This document shows positions 15,432-25,296 of a stretch of 42,845 bases of DNA, piece after piece. The notes under the pieces are model-generated. The model saw nothing but the letters and a program-made list of their open reading frames with translations, had not been told where the DNA came from and searched no databases. A program made the translations under genes and the position numbers. Within the stretch, counting starts at the first letter, position 1. The number at the start of each line of letters is the position of its first letter. The stretch spans positions 1 through 42,845 of the forward strand of contig JADLEG010000151.1 in NCBI GenBank assembly GCA_020846275.1, read 5' to 3'. This DNA comes from Alphaproteobacteria bacterium (GTDB lineage Bacteria > Pseudomonadota > Alphaproteobacteria > JAEULC01).

Positions 15432-17642
15432 TCATCCGGCCAGGAAGACGACGGAGCATCGCGCGCGGCCGAGCACGGCGGCCGCCACGTTGCCGAAGAA
15501 GAGCCGTTCGCCCTGGCGGCGGTTGACGCCCAGCACGATCAGGTTGTGCCCGTGCCGCTCCGCTTCGCGCAGGATCGCTTCCTGGGGCTGGACATGCGAT
15601 CGGATCGCGGTGCGGATCGCAACGCCATACGGTTCGCCCATCGCGACGACCTGCTTCAGGACCTCCTCCTCGGGGCCGGTCGGCGCGGCGAAGCCGTGGC
15701 CGGGCTTGCCCGCGGCCACCAGCAGCGCCGTCACCGGCGCGCCCGAGGCGCGCGAGAGGGCGACCGCGAGCTCGGTTGCCCGGCGGGAGGCCTCCGTTCC
15801 CGTCACCGGCACCAGGATATCAAGGCGCGCGGTCCGCGGCCGTTCGGCATGCGAGCCGCGGGCGAGGACGACGGCGATCGGCCCTTCGAACTTCGCGGCC
15901 GTTTCGTCGACGCGGGGATGGAAGCGGTCTTCGGCCCCCGGCGCCTCTTCCATGCCGATCACCAGCAAGTCGTAGCCCTTGCGCGCCTCCTTCTCGACCG
16001 CATCGATGCCGGGTTCCGCCTTGGCCTTCGTCGTCACGTCGACCTTGTCGGGCGGGCGCTCGCTGTCGGCGTCATGCGCCTTGGCGCGCGCGGCGGCCTG
16101 TTCGAGCGCGCTGGCGGCGGTCTTGGCATCGGCCGGCGATGCGCTCTCCGCGACCAGGCGCAGCATCGTCACCGGCGTGCCCCGCAGCCCCGCCAGGAAT
16201 CCGGTCAGGCGCGAGGCGAACATGCCCGTGCTGCTGTCGTCCGCGGCGACCAGCAGGCGCTCCAGGCCGGGAATGAACCCGCGCTGCTCGAACTCCTCGC
16301 GCTCCAGCCGCGCCTTTTCGGCGTCGCTGAGGGGCAGGCGCGCCAGGGACCAGCGCAGCATCGGCGGCATCGCCAGCGTGGTCACGATCGCCATCGCGAC
16401 GATCATCGTGAACAGGTCCTCGGTCAGCGCGCCGATCGAAAGCCCGATCGTGGCCACGATCACCTCGGTCGATCCGCGTGCGTTCATGCCGCAGCCGAGC
16501 GCGATCGCCTCGCGTCGCGACATGCCGCCGAGTTCGGCGCCGATGAATGCGCCGCCGAACTTGCCGATGCTGGCGATCAGGATCAGGCCGATCGACAACA
16601 GCAGCAGCCGCCCGTCGCCCAAGATCGTCAAGTCGGCGTGCAGCCCCGACAGCCCGAAGAAGACCGGCATGAACAGGGCCGTGATCAGGCCGCGAAGCTG
16701 CTCGTCGATCTGCCGCGTGAGGATCGGCGACTGCCCCACAAGCACGCCGGCGACGAAGGCGCCGAGCACGCTGTGCACGCCGATCAGGTGGGTGGTCAGC
16801 GCCATGCCGCCGGCGATCGCGAGGATCATGGTGATGACGGCCGCCTCGCTGACGAAATTGTCGTTCACCCAGCGGATCAACAGGAACACGACCCGCCGCC
16901 CCACGGTGATGCTGGCGGCGAGGAAGAACAGCGTGCCCAGGACGGTCTGGGCCAGGGCCACGGGCTCGACCGCTCCGTTCAGCGCGATGCTGAATGTCAT
17001 GGCGATGATGATCCAACCGATCGAATCGTCGACGATCGCGGCGCCGACGATCACCTGGCCGACGCTGCGGCGCATGAAGTTCATCTCGCGCACGACCGCG
17101 GCCACGATCTTGACCGAGGAGATCGACAGGGCCGTGCCCAGAAAGAGCGAGGTGACGAGCCGCTGCTGGGGATTCGGCAGGATGGAATCCGGCAGGAATT
17201 CGCCGAGCGCGAAGCCGCAGGCGAAGGGAATCGCGATGCCGGCCAGCGACACCGTGAACGCGGCGCGGCCGGCGCGGCGGACCAGCGGAACGTCCGTCTC
17301 CATGCCGGTCAAGAGCAGGAGCAGCAGGATTCCCACCTGCGCGATGCCGTCCAGCATCGCCTTCTGCTGCGGAAGGTCGGGGAACAGCGCGTGGTGGATC
17401 TCGGGAAATGCCGCGCCCAGCGCCGATTTGCCGAGCAGGATGCCGGCGAGGAGCTGGCCCATGATGCTGGGCTGGCCCAGCCGCGCCAACGCCTCGCCCA
17501 TCAACCTGCCCGCTACCAGCAACACGACGACCTGGCCGAGGAACAGCACCTCGGACGGCGCGTCCTTCTGGCCCGTGGCAGCCATCGCGGCGGCGGGGAG
17601 CGCGACGGCGGCCCCGGCCCAAAGCCATGGTTTCAGCGACAT
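15432..17642 (-). CDS. CPA2 cation:proton antiporter with C-terminal universal stress domains
   Basis: The 736-residue protein has a hydrophobic start, then about twelve transmembrane segments of the Na+/H+ exchanger domain (residues 35-415), including GQLLAGILLGKSALG, ALSISSVKIVAAVVRE, GAAIVDDSIGWI with the paired acidic residues, and GGMNARGSTEVIVATIGL-like sequence late in the domain. The C-terminal 300 residues are soluble and contain two universal-stress-protein-like units (the second: LDILVPVTGTEASRRATELAVALSRASGAPVTALLV... HGHNLIVLGVNRRQGERLFFGNVAAAVLGRA). I chose the ATG at 17642, with GGGGGA upstream, over the longer start. The ion could be K+ or Na+; ligand regulation through the USP domains is inferred. 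Confidence 0.88.
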   Translation of the reverse strand: MSLKPWLWAGAAVALPAAAMAATGQKDAPSEVLFLGQVVVLLVAGRLMGEALARLGQPSIMGQLLAGILLGKSALGAAFPEIHHALFPDLPQQKAMLDGIAQVGILLLLLLTGMETDVPLVRRAGRAAFTVSLAGIAIPFACGFALGEFLPDSILPNPQQRLVTSLFLGTALSISSVKIVAAVVREMNFMRRSVGQVIVGAAIVDDSIGWIIIAMTFSIALNGAVEPVALAQTVLGTLFFLAASITVGRRVVFLLIRWVNDNFVSEAAVITMILAIAGGMALTTHLIGVHSVLGAFVAGVLVGQSPILTRQIDEQLRGLITALFMPVFFGLSGLHADLTILGDGRLLLLSIGLILIASIGKFGGAFIGAELGGMSRREAIALGCGMNARGSTEVIVATIGLSIGALTEDLFTMIVAMAIVTTLAMPPMLRWSLARLPLSDAEKARLEREEFEQRGFIPGLERLLVAADDSSTGMFASRLTGFLAGLRGTPVTMLRLVAESASPADAKTAASALEQAAARAKAHDADSERPPDKVDVTTKAKAEPGIDAVEKEARKGYDLLVIGMEEAPGAEDRFHPRVDETAAKFEGPIAVVLARGSHAERPRTARLDILVPVTGTEASRRATELAVALSRASGAPVTALLVAAGKPGHGFAAPTGPEEEVLKQVVAMGEPYGVAIRTAIRSHVQPQEAILREAERHGHNLIVLGVNRRQGERLFFGNVAAAVLGRARCSVVFLAG

Positions 17643-17805
17643 CGGTCCCCCAAGCGTAGCCGAAGCCCAGGGCAAACGGTCCGGCGCCGGGGCCGTTCCC
17701 GGGGCGTTCGGAGGCGAGGGGCTTTGCCGGCCCCGGTCGCTGGCATCCCCGGCCCCGGCAAGCTACATTGCCGGCCGCCAGCCGGCCAGAAACGCGCGAG
17801 GGACA

Positions 17806-18933
<1,128 letters not shown>

Positions 18934-19028
18934 CGCCCCGCCAGGTCGCCGCGATCACTATTTCGCTAGGCCTTAAAAACGCGCCTTCGATGGCTTAGAT
19001 TCTGCCTGTCACTACGGGTGAGCGTGCA

Positions 19029-20006
19029 ATGGCGGTCGAACAGGACTGGGAATTTCCGCGGGACTTGCAGCCGAAGCCGGCGGAACTCGGCTTCGACCTG
19101 GATGCCGTGCTGGCGTCGGTCCTGGGGCTGCACGCCGAGGTTGCGGAGGATGCCTTCACGGCCGGCACGCTGGGCACCGAGCGGTCCGGCAACGGCATCG
19201 TCATCCGCGAGGACGGTCTGGTGCTGACCATCGGCTACCTGATCACCGAGGCGAAGACGATCTGGCTGACGACGCACAAAGGCACGGCCGTCGGCGGGTA
19301 TCCGCTGGCCTATGACCAGGCCACGGGGTTCGGGCTGGTCCAGGCGCTCGGGCGCCTCGGCCTGCCGGCCCTGCCGCGCGGATCGGCCGCGAACGTGAAC
19401 CGCGGCGACCCGGTGATCCTGGCCGCGCATGGCGGGCGCGGCCATTGCCTGAAGGCCAAGGTGATCGCGAAGCACGAATTCGCCGGCTACTGGGAATACG
19501 TGCTGGACGAGGCGCTGTTCACGGCGCCCGCGCACCCGCACTGGGGCGGCGCGGCGTTGATCGACCAGACGGGCAAGCTGGCCGGCGTCGGCTCGCTGCT
19601 GGTCGAAGAGAAGTCGGGCGACAAGGAGGTCCAGGGCAACATGGTCGTGCCGATTGACCTCTTGGAGCCGATCCTCGACGACCTGCTGACCTATGGGCGG
19701 GTCAATCGTCCGCCGCGGCCGTGGCTCGGCTTCTACGCCACCGAGATCAAGAGCCACGTCGCCGTCGCCGGCCTTGCCAAGGGCGGTCCCGCCGAAAGCG
19801 CCAAGATCGAGGTTGGCGACGTCGTGCTGGAAGTGGCGGAAGAGCCGGTCGTGTCGCTCGCGGATCTGTTCCGCAAGATCTGGAAATGCGGCGATGCCGG
19901 GGTGGAGGTGCCGCTGACGCTCGCGCGCGGCGGCGGCCAGCTTCACACCGTCAAGGTCCGCTCCGCCGACCGCGCCTCGTTCCTGCAGAAGCCGAAGCTG
20001 CACTAG
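19029..20006 (+). CDS. DegP/HtrA-like pseudoprotease with PDZ domain
   Basis: The 325-residue protein has a trypsin-like fold region (about 20-225) and a PDZ domain (about 230-320: PRPWLGFYATEIKSHVAVAGLAKGGPAESAKIEVGDVVLEVAEEPV). All three catalytic positions appear replaced. The usual LTAAHVV helix reads LTIGYLI with Y70 in place of His. The DLAVL strand reads GFGLV. The GxSGGP loop reads PHWGGAAL with W172 in place of Ser. The N terminus has no signal peptide or anchor, so the protein is probably cytoplasmic. The best guess is a peptide-binding scaffold or adaptor. The ATG at 19029 follows GGGTGAG. Its TAG stop lies inside a long palindrome. Confidence 0.75.
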   Translation: MAVEQDWEFPRDLQPKPAELGFDLDAVLASVLGLHAEVAEDAFTAGTLGTERSGNGIVIREDGLVLTIGYLITEAKTIWLTTHKGTAVGGYPLAYDQATGFGLVQALGRLGLPALPRGSAANVNRGDPVILAAHGGRGHCLKAKVIAKHEFAGYWEYVLDEALFTAPAHPHWGGAALIDQTGKLAGVGSLLVEEKSGDKEVQGNMVVPIDLLEPILDDLLTYGRVNRPPRPWLGFYATEIKSHVAVAGLAKGGPAESAKIEVGDVVLEVAEEPVVSLADLFRKIWKCGDAGVEVPLTLARGGGQLHTVKVRSADRASFLQKPKLH

Positions 20007-20075
20007 TGCCCCGAACCCGAAGTTCGTACGACGTGCGTCGCAAACACTGACGAACTTCGGAATCGGGACACTAGT
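20002..20075. repeat. 26-bp-arm inverted repeat carrying both convergent stop codons
   Basis: The left arm 20002-20027 (ACTAGTGCCCCGAACCCGAA and on to TTCGT) pairs with the right arm 20050-20075 at 23 of 26 positions, around a 22-base loop that can form a further 4-bp hairpin. The terminal ACTAGT on each side supplies TAG stops in both directions: for the pseudoprotease (20004-20006) and for the convergent membrane protein (20071-20073). It can act as a bidirectional terminator, though there is no T-run, and it looks like a dispersed palindromic element. Only one copy is in this window. Confidence 0.75.
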
Positions 20076-20364
20076 CGCGCGATCGGGTTCCGGTCAGAGT
20101 CCAGTGCGGCGTCGGGTCTCGCTCGGGTTCGCTGGTGGCGATAAGGCAGATCGCCGTCGCGAGCGCAGCCGGCAGCACGGTCACGATCGCGCCGGCGAGA
20201 AAAATCACCAGAGTCGAGGGTTCGACGGAAGCGGCAATCAACGTGCCGATGCCGGCAAGGTCGAGCGCGAGGATGCCCAAGCCCACCGCCATCGCGAGCA
20301 GGCATCCGCCCGCGCATTGCGCGAGCAAATAGCGCACCAAGGCGGAGCGAGGGGATCGTCCCAT
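20071..20364 (-). CDS. Small membrane protein
   Basis: The 97-residue protein has two to three transmembrane segments (VRYLLAQCAGGCLLAMAVGLGILALDLAGIGTLI and TLVIFLAGAIVTVLPAALATAICLIA) and a polar C-terminal tail (SEPERDPTPHWTLTGTRSRD). No family is recognised. The start ATG at 20364 gives a short basic N terminus (MGRSPRSALVR), consistent with cytoplasmic retention of that end. The last codons and the stop lie within the palindrome at 20002-20075. Confidence 0.65.
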   Translation of the reverse strand: MGRSPRSALVRYLLAQCAGGCLLAMAVGLGILALDLAGIGTLIAASVEPSTLVIFLAGAIVTVLPAALATAICLIATSEPERDPTPHWTLTGTRSRD

Positions 20365-20397
20365 GGCCGCTTCCCGTGGATGGACGCCAGGATGAAC

Positions 20398-20422
20398 GAG
20401 GCCCCGCGGGGTGCAGGGCCTC
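20398..20422 (-). terminator. Possible terminator hairpin after the small hydrophilic protein gene
   Basis: GAGGCCC (20398-20404) pairs with GGGCCTC (20416-20422), and the loop itself contains CCGCGG. It lies 23 bases downstream of the minus-strand gene at 20445-20621. No run of T follows, so the terminator call is weak. Confidence 0.35.
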
Positions 20423-20444
20423 GATCCTCGATGGCGTCCAGGCG

Positions 20445-20621
20445 CTAGCTGTTGGGCAAACCCTTGCCGTGGCTCTGGCCCGGCTTCTGGCCGGGCTTCA
20501 CGACCTTGCCGTCGCCGTCCGTATCCTTGCCGACCATGTCCTGATCCTTGCCGATCTGCTGGCCCTTCCTTGGGTCGATCTGCGTGGCCGAATTCGGGTT
20601 CTTCTCAGGGGTCTGCTGCAT
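20445..20621 (-). CDS. Small hydrophilic hypothetical protein
   Basis: The 58-residue protein has a strong TAGGAGGA ribosome site upstream of ATG 20621. It is almost entirely polar: MQQTPEKNPNSATQIDPRKG, then QQIGKDQDMVGKDTDGDGKVVKPGQKPG and SHGKGLPNS. Repeated Lys-Asp and Gly-Lys pairs and no hydrophobic core indicate an intrinsically disordered protein, as seen in some stress-induced small proteins. The DTDGDGKV stretch resembles half of a calcium-binding loop, but that is weak. The strong ribosome site is the main reason to trust it. Confidence 0.65.
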   Translation of the reverse strand: MQQTPEKNPNSATQIDPRKGQQIGKDQDMVGKDTDGDGKVVKPGQKPGQSHGKGLPNS

Positions 20622-20762
20622 TGCCTTCCTCCTACATGTGGGGGGTCGCACCCGCTCGTCGCCACAAAACTGGCGTGGCACGGGCGTAGAGGGAGAACGG
20701 CAGCGCTGCTTGGGAGTTCCTTAACGAAGCCGGCCGGCCCTGTGGCCCGGGTCATGGGCTGA

Positions 20763-20791
20763 AAAAGAAAGGGGCGCCCGTAGCGCCCCTT
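20763..20791 (-). terminator. Rho-independent terminator of amt
   Basis: On the minus strand a 9-bp stem AAGGGGCGC / GCGCCCCTT with a 5-base loop is followed by TTCTTTTTC. It lies about 50 bases downstream of the amt stop and fits an intrinsic terminator. Confidence 0.85.
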
Positions 20792-20840
20792 CCCTGGCTG
20801 TCCGAAGCTTCCCTGTATTATGCGTACACCTCGTCGCCGT

Positions 20841-22178
20841 TCATGGGATCACTTCGCCGTGCAGGGCGCGATCGAGGCCCTCGATCTCGTCCTGCTGGTC
20901 CACTCTTAGCCCCACCAGCACGTCCACCACCTTGAGGATGATCAGGGAGACGATCGCCGCATAGACGGCCGTCACGATCACGCCCACGACCTGGGCAACG
21001 ACCTGCATCGGCGCGCCTTCGAGCAGGCCCTCGGCACCGCCGATCGCCTTGGCCGCGAAGACGCCCGTGAGGATCGCGCCGGTGGCGCCGCCCATCGCGT
21101 GGATGCCGAAGGCGTCGAGCGCGTCGTCGTAGCCGATCTGGTTCTTGAGGATCGTCGAGGCCCAGAAGCAGACCGCCCCGCCGGCGATCCCGATCGCCAG
21201 CGCGCCGCCCGGGGCGACGAAGCCGCTGGCGGGCGTGATGGCGACCAGGCCCGCGACCGCGCCCGAGACGATCCCGAGCAGGCTCGGCTTGCCGCGCAGG
21301 CCCCACTCGCAGAACATCCAGGTCATGGCCGCCGCGGCGGTCGCGACATGCGTGACCAGGAAGGCCATGCCGGCGCGCCCGTCCGACGCCACCGCCGAAC
21401 CCGCGTTGAACCCGAACCAGCCCACCCACAGCAGCGAGCCGCCGATCAGGGTCAGGGTCAGGTTGTGCGGCGCCATCGGTTCGGTGCCGTAGCCCTTGCG
21501 CTTGCCGATGACCAGCGCCGCCACCAGCCCGGACACGCCCGAGATGATGTGCACCACCGTGCCGCCGGCGAAGTCGAGGATGGCGCCCAGGCCGAGGAAG
21601 CCCGGGTAGTCCTTGATGCCCGTGCCGCCGAGGAAGCCGCCGGGGCCCCAGACCCAGTGCGCGACCGGGCTATAGACCAGGAGCGACCACAGCCCGACGA
21701 ACAGCATCATGGCCGAGAACTTCATGCGGTCCGCCACGCCGCCCAGGATCAGGGCCGGCGTGATGATCGCGAAGGTCATCTGGAAGGCCATGAACACGGT
21801 TTCGGGGATCGTTCCGCTGAGCGTGTCGACGCCGACGCCCTTCATCATCACCCGCGACAGGCCGCCGATGATCGACCCGCCTTCGGTGAAGGCCAGGCTG
21901 TAGCCGACCGCCAGCCAGATGATCGACACCAGACACGCGCAGGCGAAACTCTGCATCAGCGTCGCCAGCACGTTCATCTTGCGAACCATGCCCCCGTAGA
22001 ACAACGCCAGGCCGGGAATGGTCATCATCAGGACCAGCGCCGTTGACGTCAGCATCCAGGCCGTGTCGCCCTTGTCGAGCTTGGGCGCCTCGTCGGCCAA
22101 GGCAGAGGTCGCCATGGCCAGGGGAAGGATGACGCCGGCCGCAGAGCCGACCAACAGATTGCCGCGCAGAATTCTCAT
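20841..22178 (-). CDS. amt: Ammonium transporter Amt
   Basis: This inner-membrane ammonium channel takes up NH4+/NH3 under nitrogen limitation. The 445-residue protein has a cleavable signal peptide (LPLAMATSALADE) and eleven transmembrane segments. The two pore histidines are visible in DFAGGTVVHIISG and DAFGIHAMGG. The signature DDALDAFGIHAMGG and FYGGMVRKMN are typical. The ATG at 22178 has CGGAGG upstream. A sigma-54-type promoter lies about 80 bases before the start and a good terminator follows. No glnK or glnB gene adjoins it in this window, which is unusual, because amt is normally linked to a PII gene. The C-terminal tail (DVLVGLRVDQQDEIEGLDRALHGE) is the normal PII-binding end. Confidence 0.95.
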   Translation of the reverse strand: MRILRGNLLVGSAAGVILPLAMATSALADEAPKLDKGDTAWMLTSTALVLMMTIPGLALFYGGMVRKMNVLATLMQSFACACLVSIIWLAVGYSLAFTEGGSIIGGLSRVMMKGVGVDTLSGTIPETVFMAFQMTFAIITPALILGGVADRMKFSAMMLFVGLWSLLVYSPVAHWVWGPGGFLGGTGIKDYPGFLGLGAILDFAGGTVVHIISGVSGLVAALVIGKRKGYGTEPMAPHNLTLTLIGGSLLWVGWFGFNAGSAVASDGRAGMAFLVTHVATAAAAMTWMFCEWGLRGKPSLLGIVSGAVAGLVAITPASGFVAPGGALAIGIAGGAVCFWASTILKNQIGYDDALDAFGIHAMGGATGAILTGVFAAKAIGGAEGLLEGAPMQVVAQVVGVIVTAVYAAIVSLIILKVVDVLVGLRVDQQDEIEGLDRALHGEVIP

Positions 22179-22259
22179 TCCGACCTCCGAATGGCGCGCC
22201 GATCTGAACCGTCGGTTCCCATTCGGGCCGCGGGTCCGTGACGCTTGGAGGACGGATAG

Positions 22260-22275
22260 ATCAAGTCCCGTGCCA
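22260..22275 (-). promoter_or_regulatory. Sigma-54-type promoter of amt
   Basis: On the minus strand the sequence is TGGCACGGGACTTGAT, against the consensus TGGCAC-N5-TTGC. Only the GC of the -12 element is off (GA). It lies 82 bases upstream of the amt start, right for a leader of about 70 bases. RpoN/NtrC control of amt is established in many Proteobacteria. I found no convincing NtrC dyad upstream. Confidence 0.65.
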
Positions 22276-22392
22276 CAATGCGCTGCCGCCTTCGCATTGC
22301 GGAAAAGCTTGGATAATCGGGCAATTGACCGCGGGAGGCCGATTACCGGTTGGGCAAACGACCCCTGCTGCACAAAAATTAGGCGACGGTTG

Positions 22393-25296
22393 TCAGTCGG
22401 CCGTGGTTGCTCCGGATTCGGTCCGGATCGGCGCCAGCGCACGGCGAACCCAGGCGAAGGACGGGGCGGCGGCGATCATCGACTGCAGCAGAGCGGCGCC
22501 ATAGGGCACGCACTGGACGATCAGCATGGCCGCCCAGGCCCGCGCATCGGGGAAGACCTGGCCCTGCAGGACCAGCACGGCGATGGCGGCGAACAGCGGC
22601 ACCGCGAACAGCACGGTCTCGTGCGAGGCCATCTTGATGCCCTGCACCAGGGCCGGCGCGTCCTCGCATTTCGGCGTGCGCAGGAAGGGCTGGGACCGCC
22701 GCGTCAGGAAGCCCTGCATCACCGCTCGCCCGATCGTGTAGGTCAGCGACAGCCCGGCGATGCCCGCGCCCAGGCGCTGCCACGGGTCGCACTCCACCCG
22801 GCGCGCATAAAGCAGCAGGAAGCGCACGGTCTTGAACAGGAACACGGCGATGGTCGGCAGGACGAACAGGATCAGCGGGTATTCGAACCGCTCGGCCCAT
22901 TTCTGCAAGCTGGCCGCCAGCGCGGTCAGGTCCGCCGGCGTGGCCCAGGTGGAAAGATTGGGCCACAACGCGTCGACCGGGTTGACCGTCCCGTAGCCGA
23001 TCGAGGCCGGCTGGAACAGGCTGGCGAGCCAGGTGCTGTTCAGCACCGCGGCAGCCGTGCCGACGGCCACGACGGGTATGGTCCAGATCAGGGCAGCGGC
23101 CAGCAGCACCATGTTGAGCGCGTCGGCGAACCACGGAATCCAGCCCGCCAGGAAGTGGTAGCGCTGGCCCCAGGTCAGGCGCGAGCCGGTGAACGGCATC
23201 ATCCAGCGCCAGTAGCGCTTGACGATCTGGACCGCGCCGTAGGCCCAGCGGTGGCGCTGGCGCTTGTAGCCGGCGAAGCTGTCGGGAACCAGGCCGCGGC
23301 CGAACACCTCGGTGCAGTAGGCCGACTGCCAGCCGGCCTCCATCAGGCGCAGGCCCATCTCCGCATCCTCGCAGATGCACCACTCCGACCAGTGGCCGAC
23401 CTGGTCCATGGCGGACTTGCGGATCAGCGTCATCGTGCCGTGCTCGATGATCGCGTCGCGTTCATTGCGGTGGACCATGCCGATGCGGAAGAACCCGGCA
23501 TACTCCCAGTTGATCATTTCCTTGAACGGATTGCCGCGCCAGTCGCGGTGATCCTGCGGGCTCTGCACGAACCCGATTTCAGGCCGCTCGAAATACGGGA
23601 TCACCGAGCGCAGCCAGTCTGCGCGCACGACATAGTCGCTGTCCACGACGCCGACGATCTCGGCGTCCGCGGCGGTCTGCTTGAGGGCGAAGTTCAGCGC
23701 CCCGGCCTTGAACCCCGGCCACTTGCCGAGATGGAAGAAGCGGAACTTCTCGCCCAGCGCCGCGCAATGGGTTTCGACCGGCCGCCAGACCGCCTCGTCC
23801 AGCGTGTTGTTGTCGATGACCAGGACCTCGAGATTCGGGTAGTCGAGCTTGGCCAGCGAATTCAGCGTCTCGATCACCATCTGCGGCGGTTCGTTGCAGA
23901 TCGCCAGGTGCAGCGACACCTTGGGATGGCGGGTGGCGGCGCCGGGCGGTAGCGGCGGGAAGTGCCGCTTCCATTGGCCGATCCACAGCATCTCGACCAT
24001 CTCGAAGCCCTCGGCGAGCACGATCGCGATCATCAGCAGCAGGGCGACGATGGTGACCGACCACACCGCGAGCGACGCCCAGCTCTGGTACTGGCCGATG
24101 CCGACGTAGATCATCCAGAACACGGTGCTGACGCAGAGCTGGATCATGCCGGCGAACACGGCGTGGCCGGTCGGGCGCAGATGGTTGAAGCGCGCGAGGA
24201 ACAGCGCCACCGGCCCGGCAGCGACCAGCGTGGACAACAGCGCCAATACCCACCAGCGCGAAGCCGGCTCGACCGGGCCGCTGACCGGGAACTTGGCGTG
24301 GCGGTCGGCGGTGAAGATGCCCCAGTAGGCCCCGACGCGCCCTTCGATCGTATCCTTCCAGGGCTGGTCGAACGCCTCCATGATGAAGAAGTCGATGTTC
24401 TGCCGGCGCGCCTTGTTCAGCCACAGGCGGATGAACTGGGCCTGGTTGTCGGTGGACGGCACGCCCAGGCCGCGGGTGCGGCCGTCGCTGGGCCAGCCGA
24501 TCTCGGTGATGACGATGGGCTTGTCCGGGTAGCGCGCCTGGAGCTCCTGGTAGCGTTCCCAGGCATAGCGCACTGCCTCCTCGACATAGTCCCGGCTGCG
24601 GTCGAGATGGAACGACCGGTCGTTCTGGATCCGGTCGCCTTCCCAGTAGGGCAGTATATGGACCGCCAGAAAGTCGACCGCATGGGCGAGGTCGGGATTG
24701 TCCAGCCACACATGCCACGGCTCGGCGGTGCTGACCGGCACCTTCACCTGGTCGCGCACCTCGCGGATGTAGTTGATCAGCCGGCGGACCGGCAGGTCGT
24801 TGCGCAGGATCGACTCGTTGCCGACCAGGACGCGGTTGATGTTCTTGTTGTGGTTGGTCAGATCGACCAGGCTGGCGATCTCCTCGCCGTTGCGCGCCCA
24901 TCGCCCGTCGATCCAGGCGCCGGCGGTCATGCGCAGGCCATATTTGCGCGCGATCGACGGCACGACTTCCAGGCCGTTGATCGCGGAATAGGTGCGGATC
25001 GCGCCCACGCGTCCCTGCAACAGGCGGATATCCTGCTCGATCATCTCGCGCGTCGGCTGGTCGGCGCGGGTTTCCGGCTCGGCGGCCGGCATGCCGGACC
25101 CCTGGCCGAGCCCGGAGGCCGCGCGCGCGCTCGGCTCGTTGCGCTGCGGGCTCTGGTCCCGCTGATAGGGGCTATACGCGACGCCCCGGACGATGCCTTG
25201 CCACGCCGGCGCTTCGTATGGCCGATTGAGCGCCCACCAAGCGGCCAAGTTGCCGCCCAAAACGAGCAGAAGGACGAGAAGTGCAGATTTGCGCAT
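22393..25296 (-). CDS. ndvB: NdvB-like GH17-GT2 membrane beta-glucan synthase/transferase
   Basis: The 967-residue protein has an N-terminal anchor (residues 4-22), a GH17 domain (about 35-340), two transmembrane helices near 345-430, a GT2 glycosyltransferase domain (about 455-700) and about five further helices. GH17 glutamates are E161 in VGNES and E265 in ITEIGWPS. GT2 residues are D552 and D554 in VDSDY, D644 in CEDAE, and QRHRW at 690-694. This order matches NdvB of Bradyrhizobium, which makes periplasmic cyclic beta-1,3-glucan chains from UDP-glucose, with the GH17 part likely acting as transglycosylase. The ATG at 25296 has GAGG upstream. It ends 215 bases before the amt start in the same direction, so the amt promoter lies in that gap. 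Function is inferred by family. Confidence 0.85.
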   Translation of the reverse strand: MRKSALLVLLLVLGGNLAAWWALNRPYEAPAWQGIVRGVAYSPYQRDQSPQRNEPSARAASGLGQGSGMPAAEPETRADQPTREMIEQDIRLLQGRVGAIRTYSAINGLEVVPSIARKYGLRMTAGAWIDGRWARNGEEIASLVDLTNHNKNINRVLVGNESILRNDLPVRRLINYIREVRDQVKVPVSTAEPWHVWLDNPDLAHAVDFLAVHILPYWEGDRIQNDRSFHLDRSRDYVEEAVRYAWERYQELQARYPDKPIVITEIGWPSDGRTRGLGVPSTDNQAQFIRLWLNKARRQNIDFFIMEAFDQPWKDTIEGRVGAYWGIFTADRHAKFPVSGPVEPASRWWVLALLSTLVAAGPVALFLARFNHLRPTGHAVFAGMIQLCVSTVFWMIYVGIGQYQSWASLAVWSVTIVALLLMIAIVLAEGFEMVEMLWIGQWKRHFPPLPPGAATRHPKVSLHLAICNEPPQMVIETLNSLAKLDYPNLEVLVIDNNTLDEAVWRPVETHCAALGEKFRFFHLGKWPGFKAGALNFALKQTAADAEIVGVVDSDYVVRADWLRSVIPYFERPEIGFVQSPQDHRDWRGNPFKEMINWEYAGFFRIGMVHRNERDAIIEHGTMTLIRKSAMDQVGHWSEWCICEDAEMGLRLMEAGWQSAYCTEVFGRGLVPDSFAGYKRQRHRWAYGAVQIVKRYWRWMMPFTGSRLTWGQRYHFLAGWIPWFADALNMVLLAAALIWTIPVVAVGTAAAVLNSTWLASLFQPASIGYGTVNPVDALWPNLSTWATPADLTALAASLQKWAERFEYPLILFVLPTIAVFLFKTVRFLLLYARRVECDPWQRLGAGIAGLSLTYTIGRAVMQGFLTRRSQPFLRTPKCEDAPALVQGIKMASHETVLFAVPLFAAIAVLVLQGQVFPDARAWAAMLIVQCVPYGAALLQSMIAAAPSFAWVRRALAPIRTESGATTAD

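Noticed and set aside
17643..17805. FMN riboswitch before ribB
   Set aside because: The conserved RFN core sequences are absent; the region is only GC-rich imperfect repeats.
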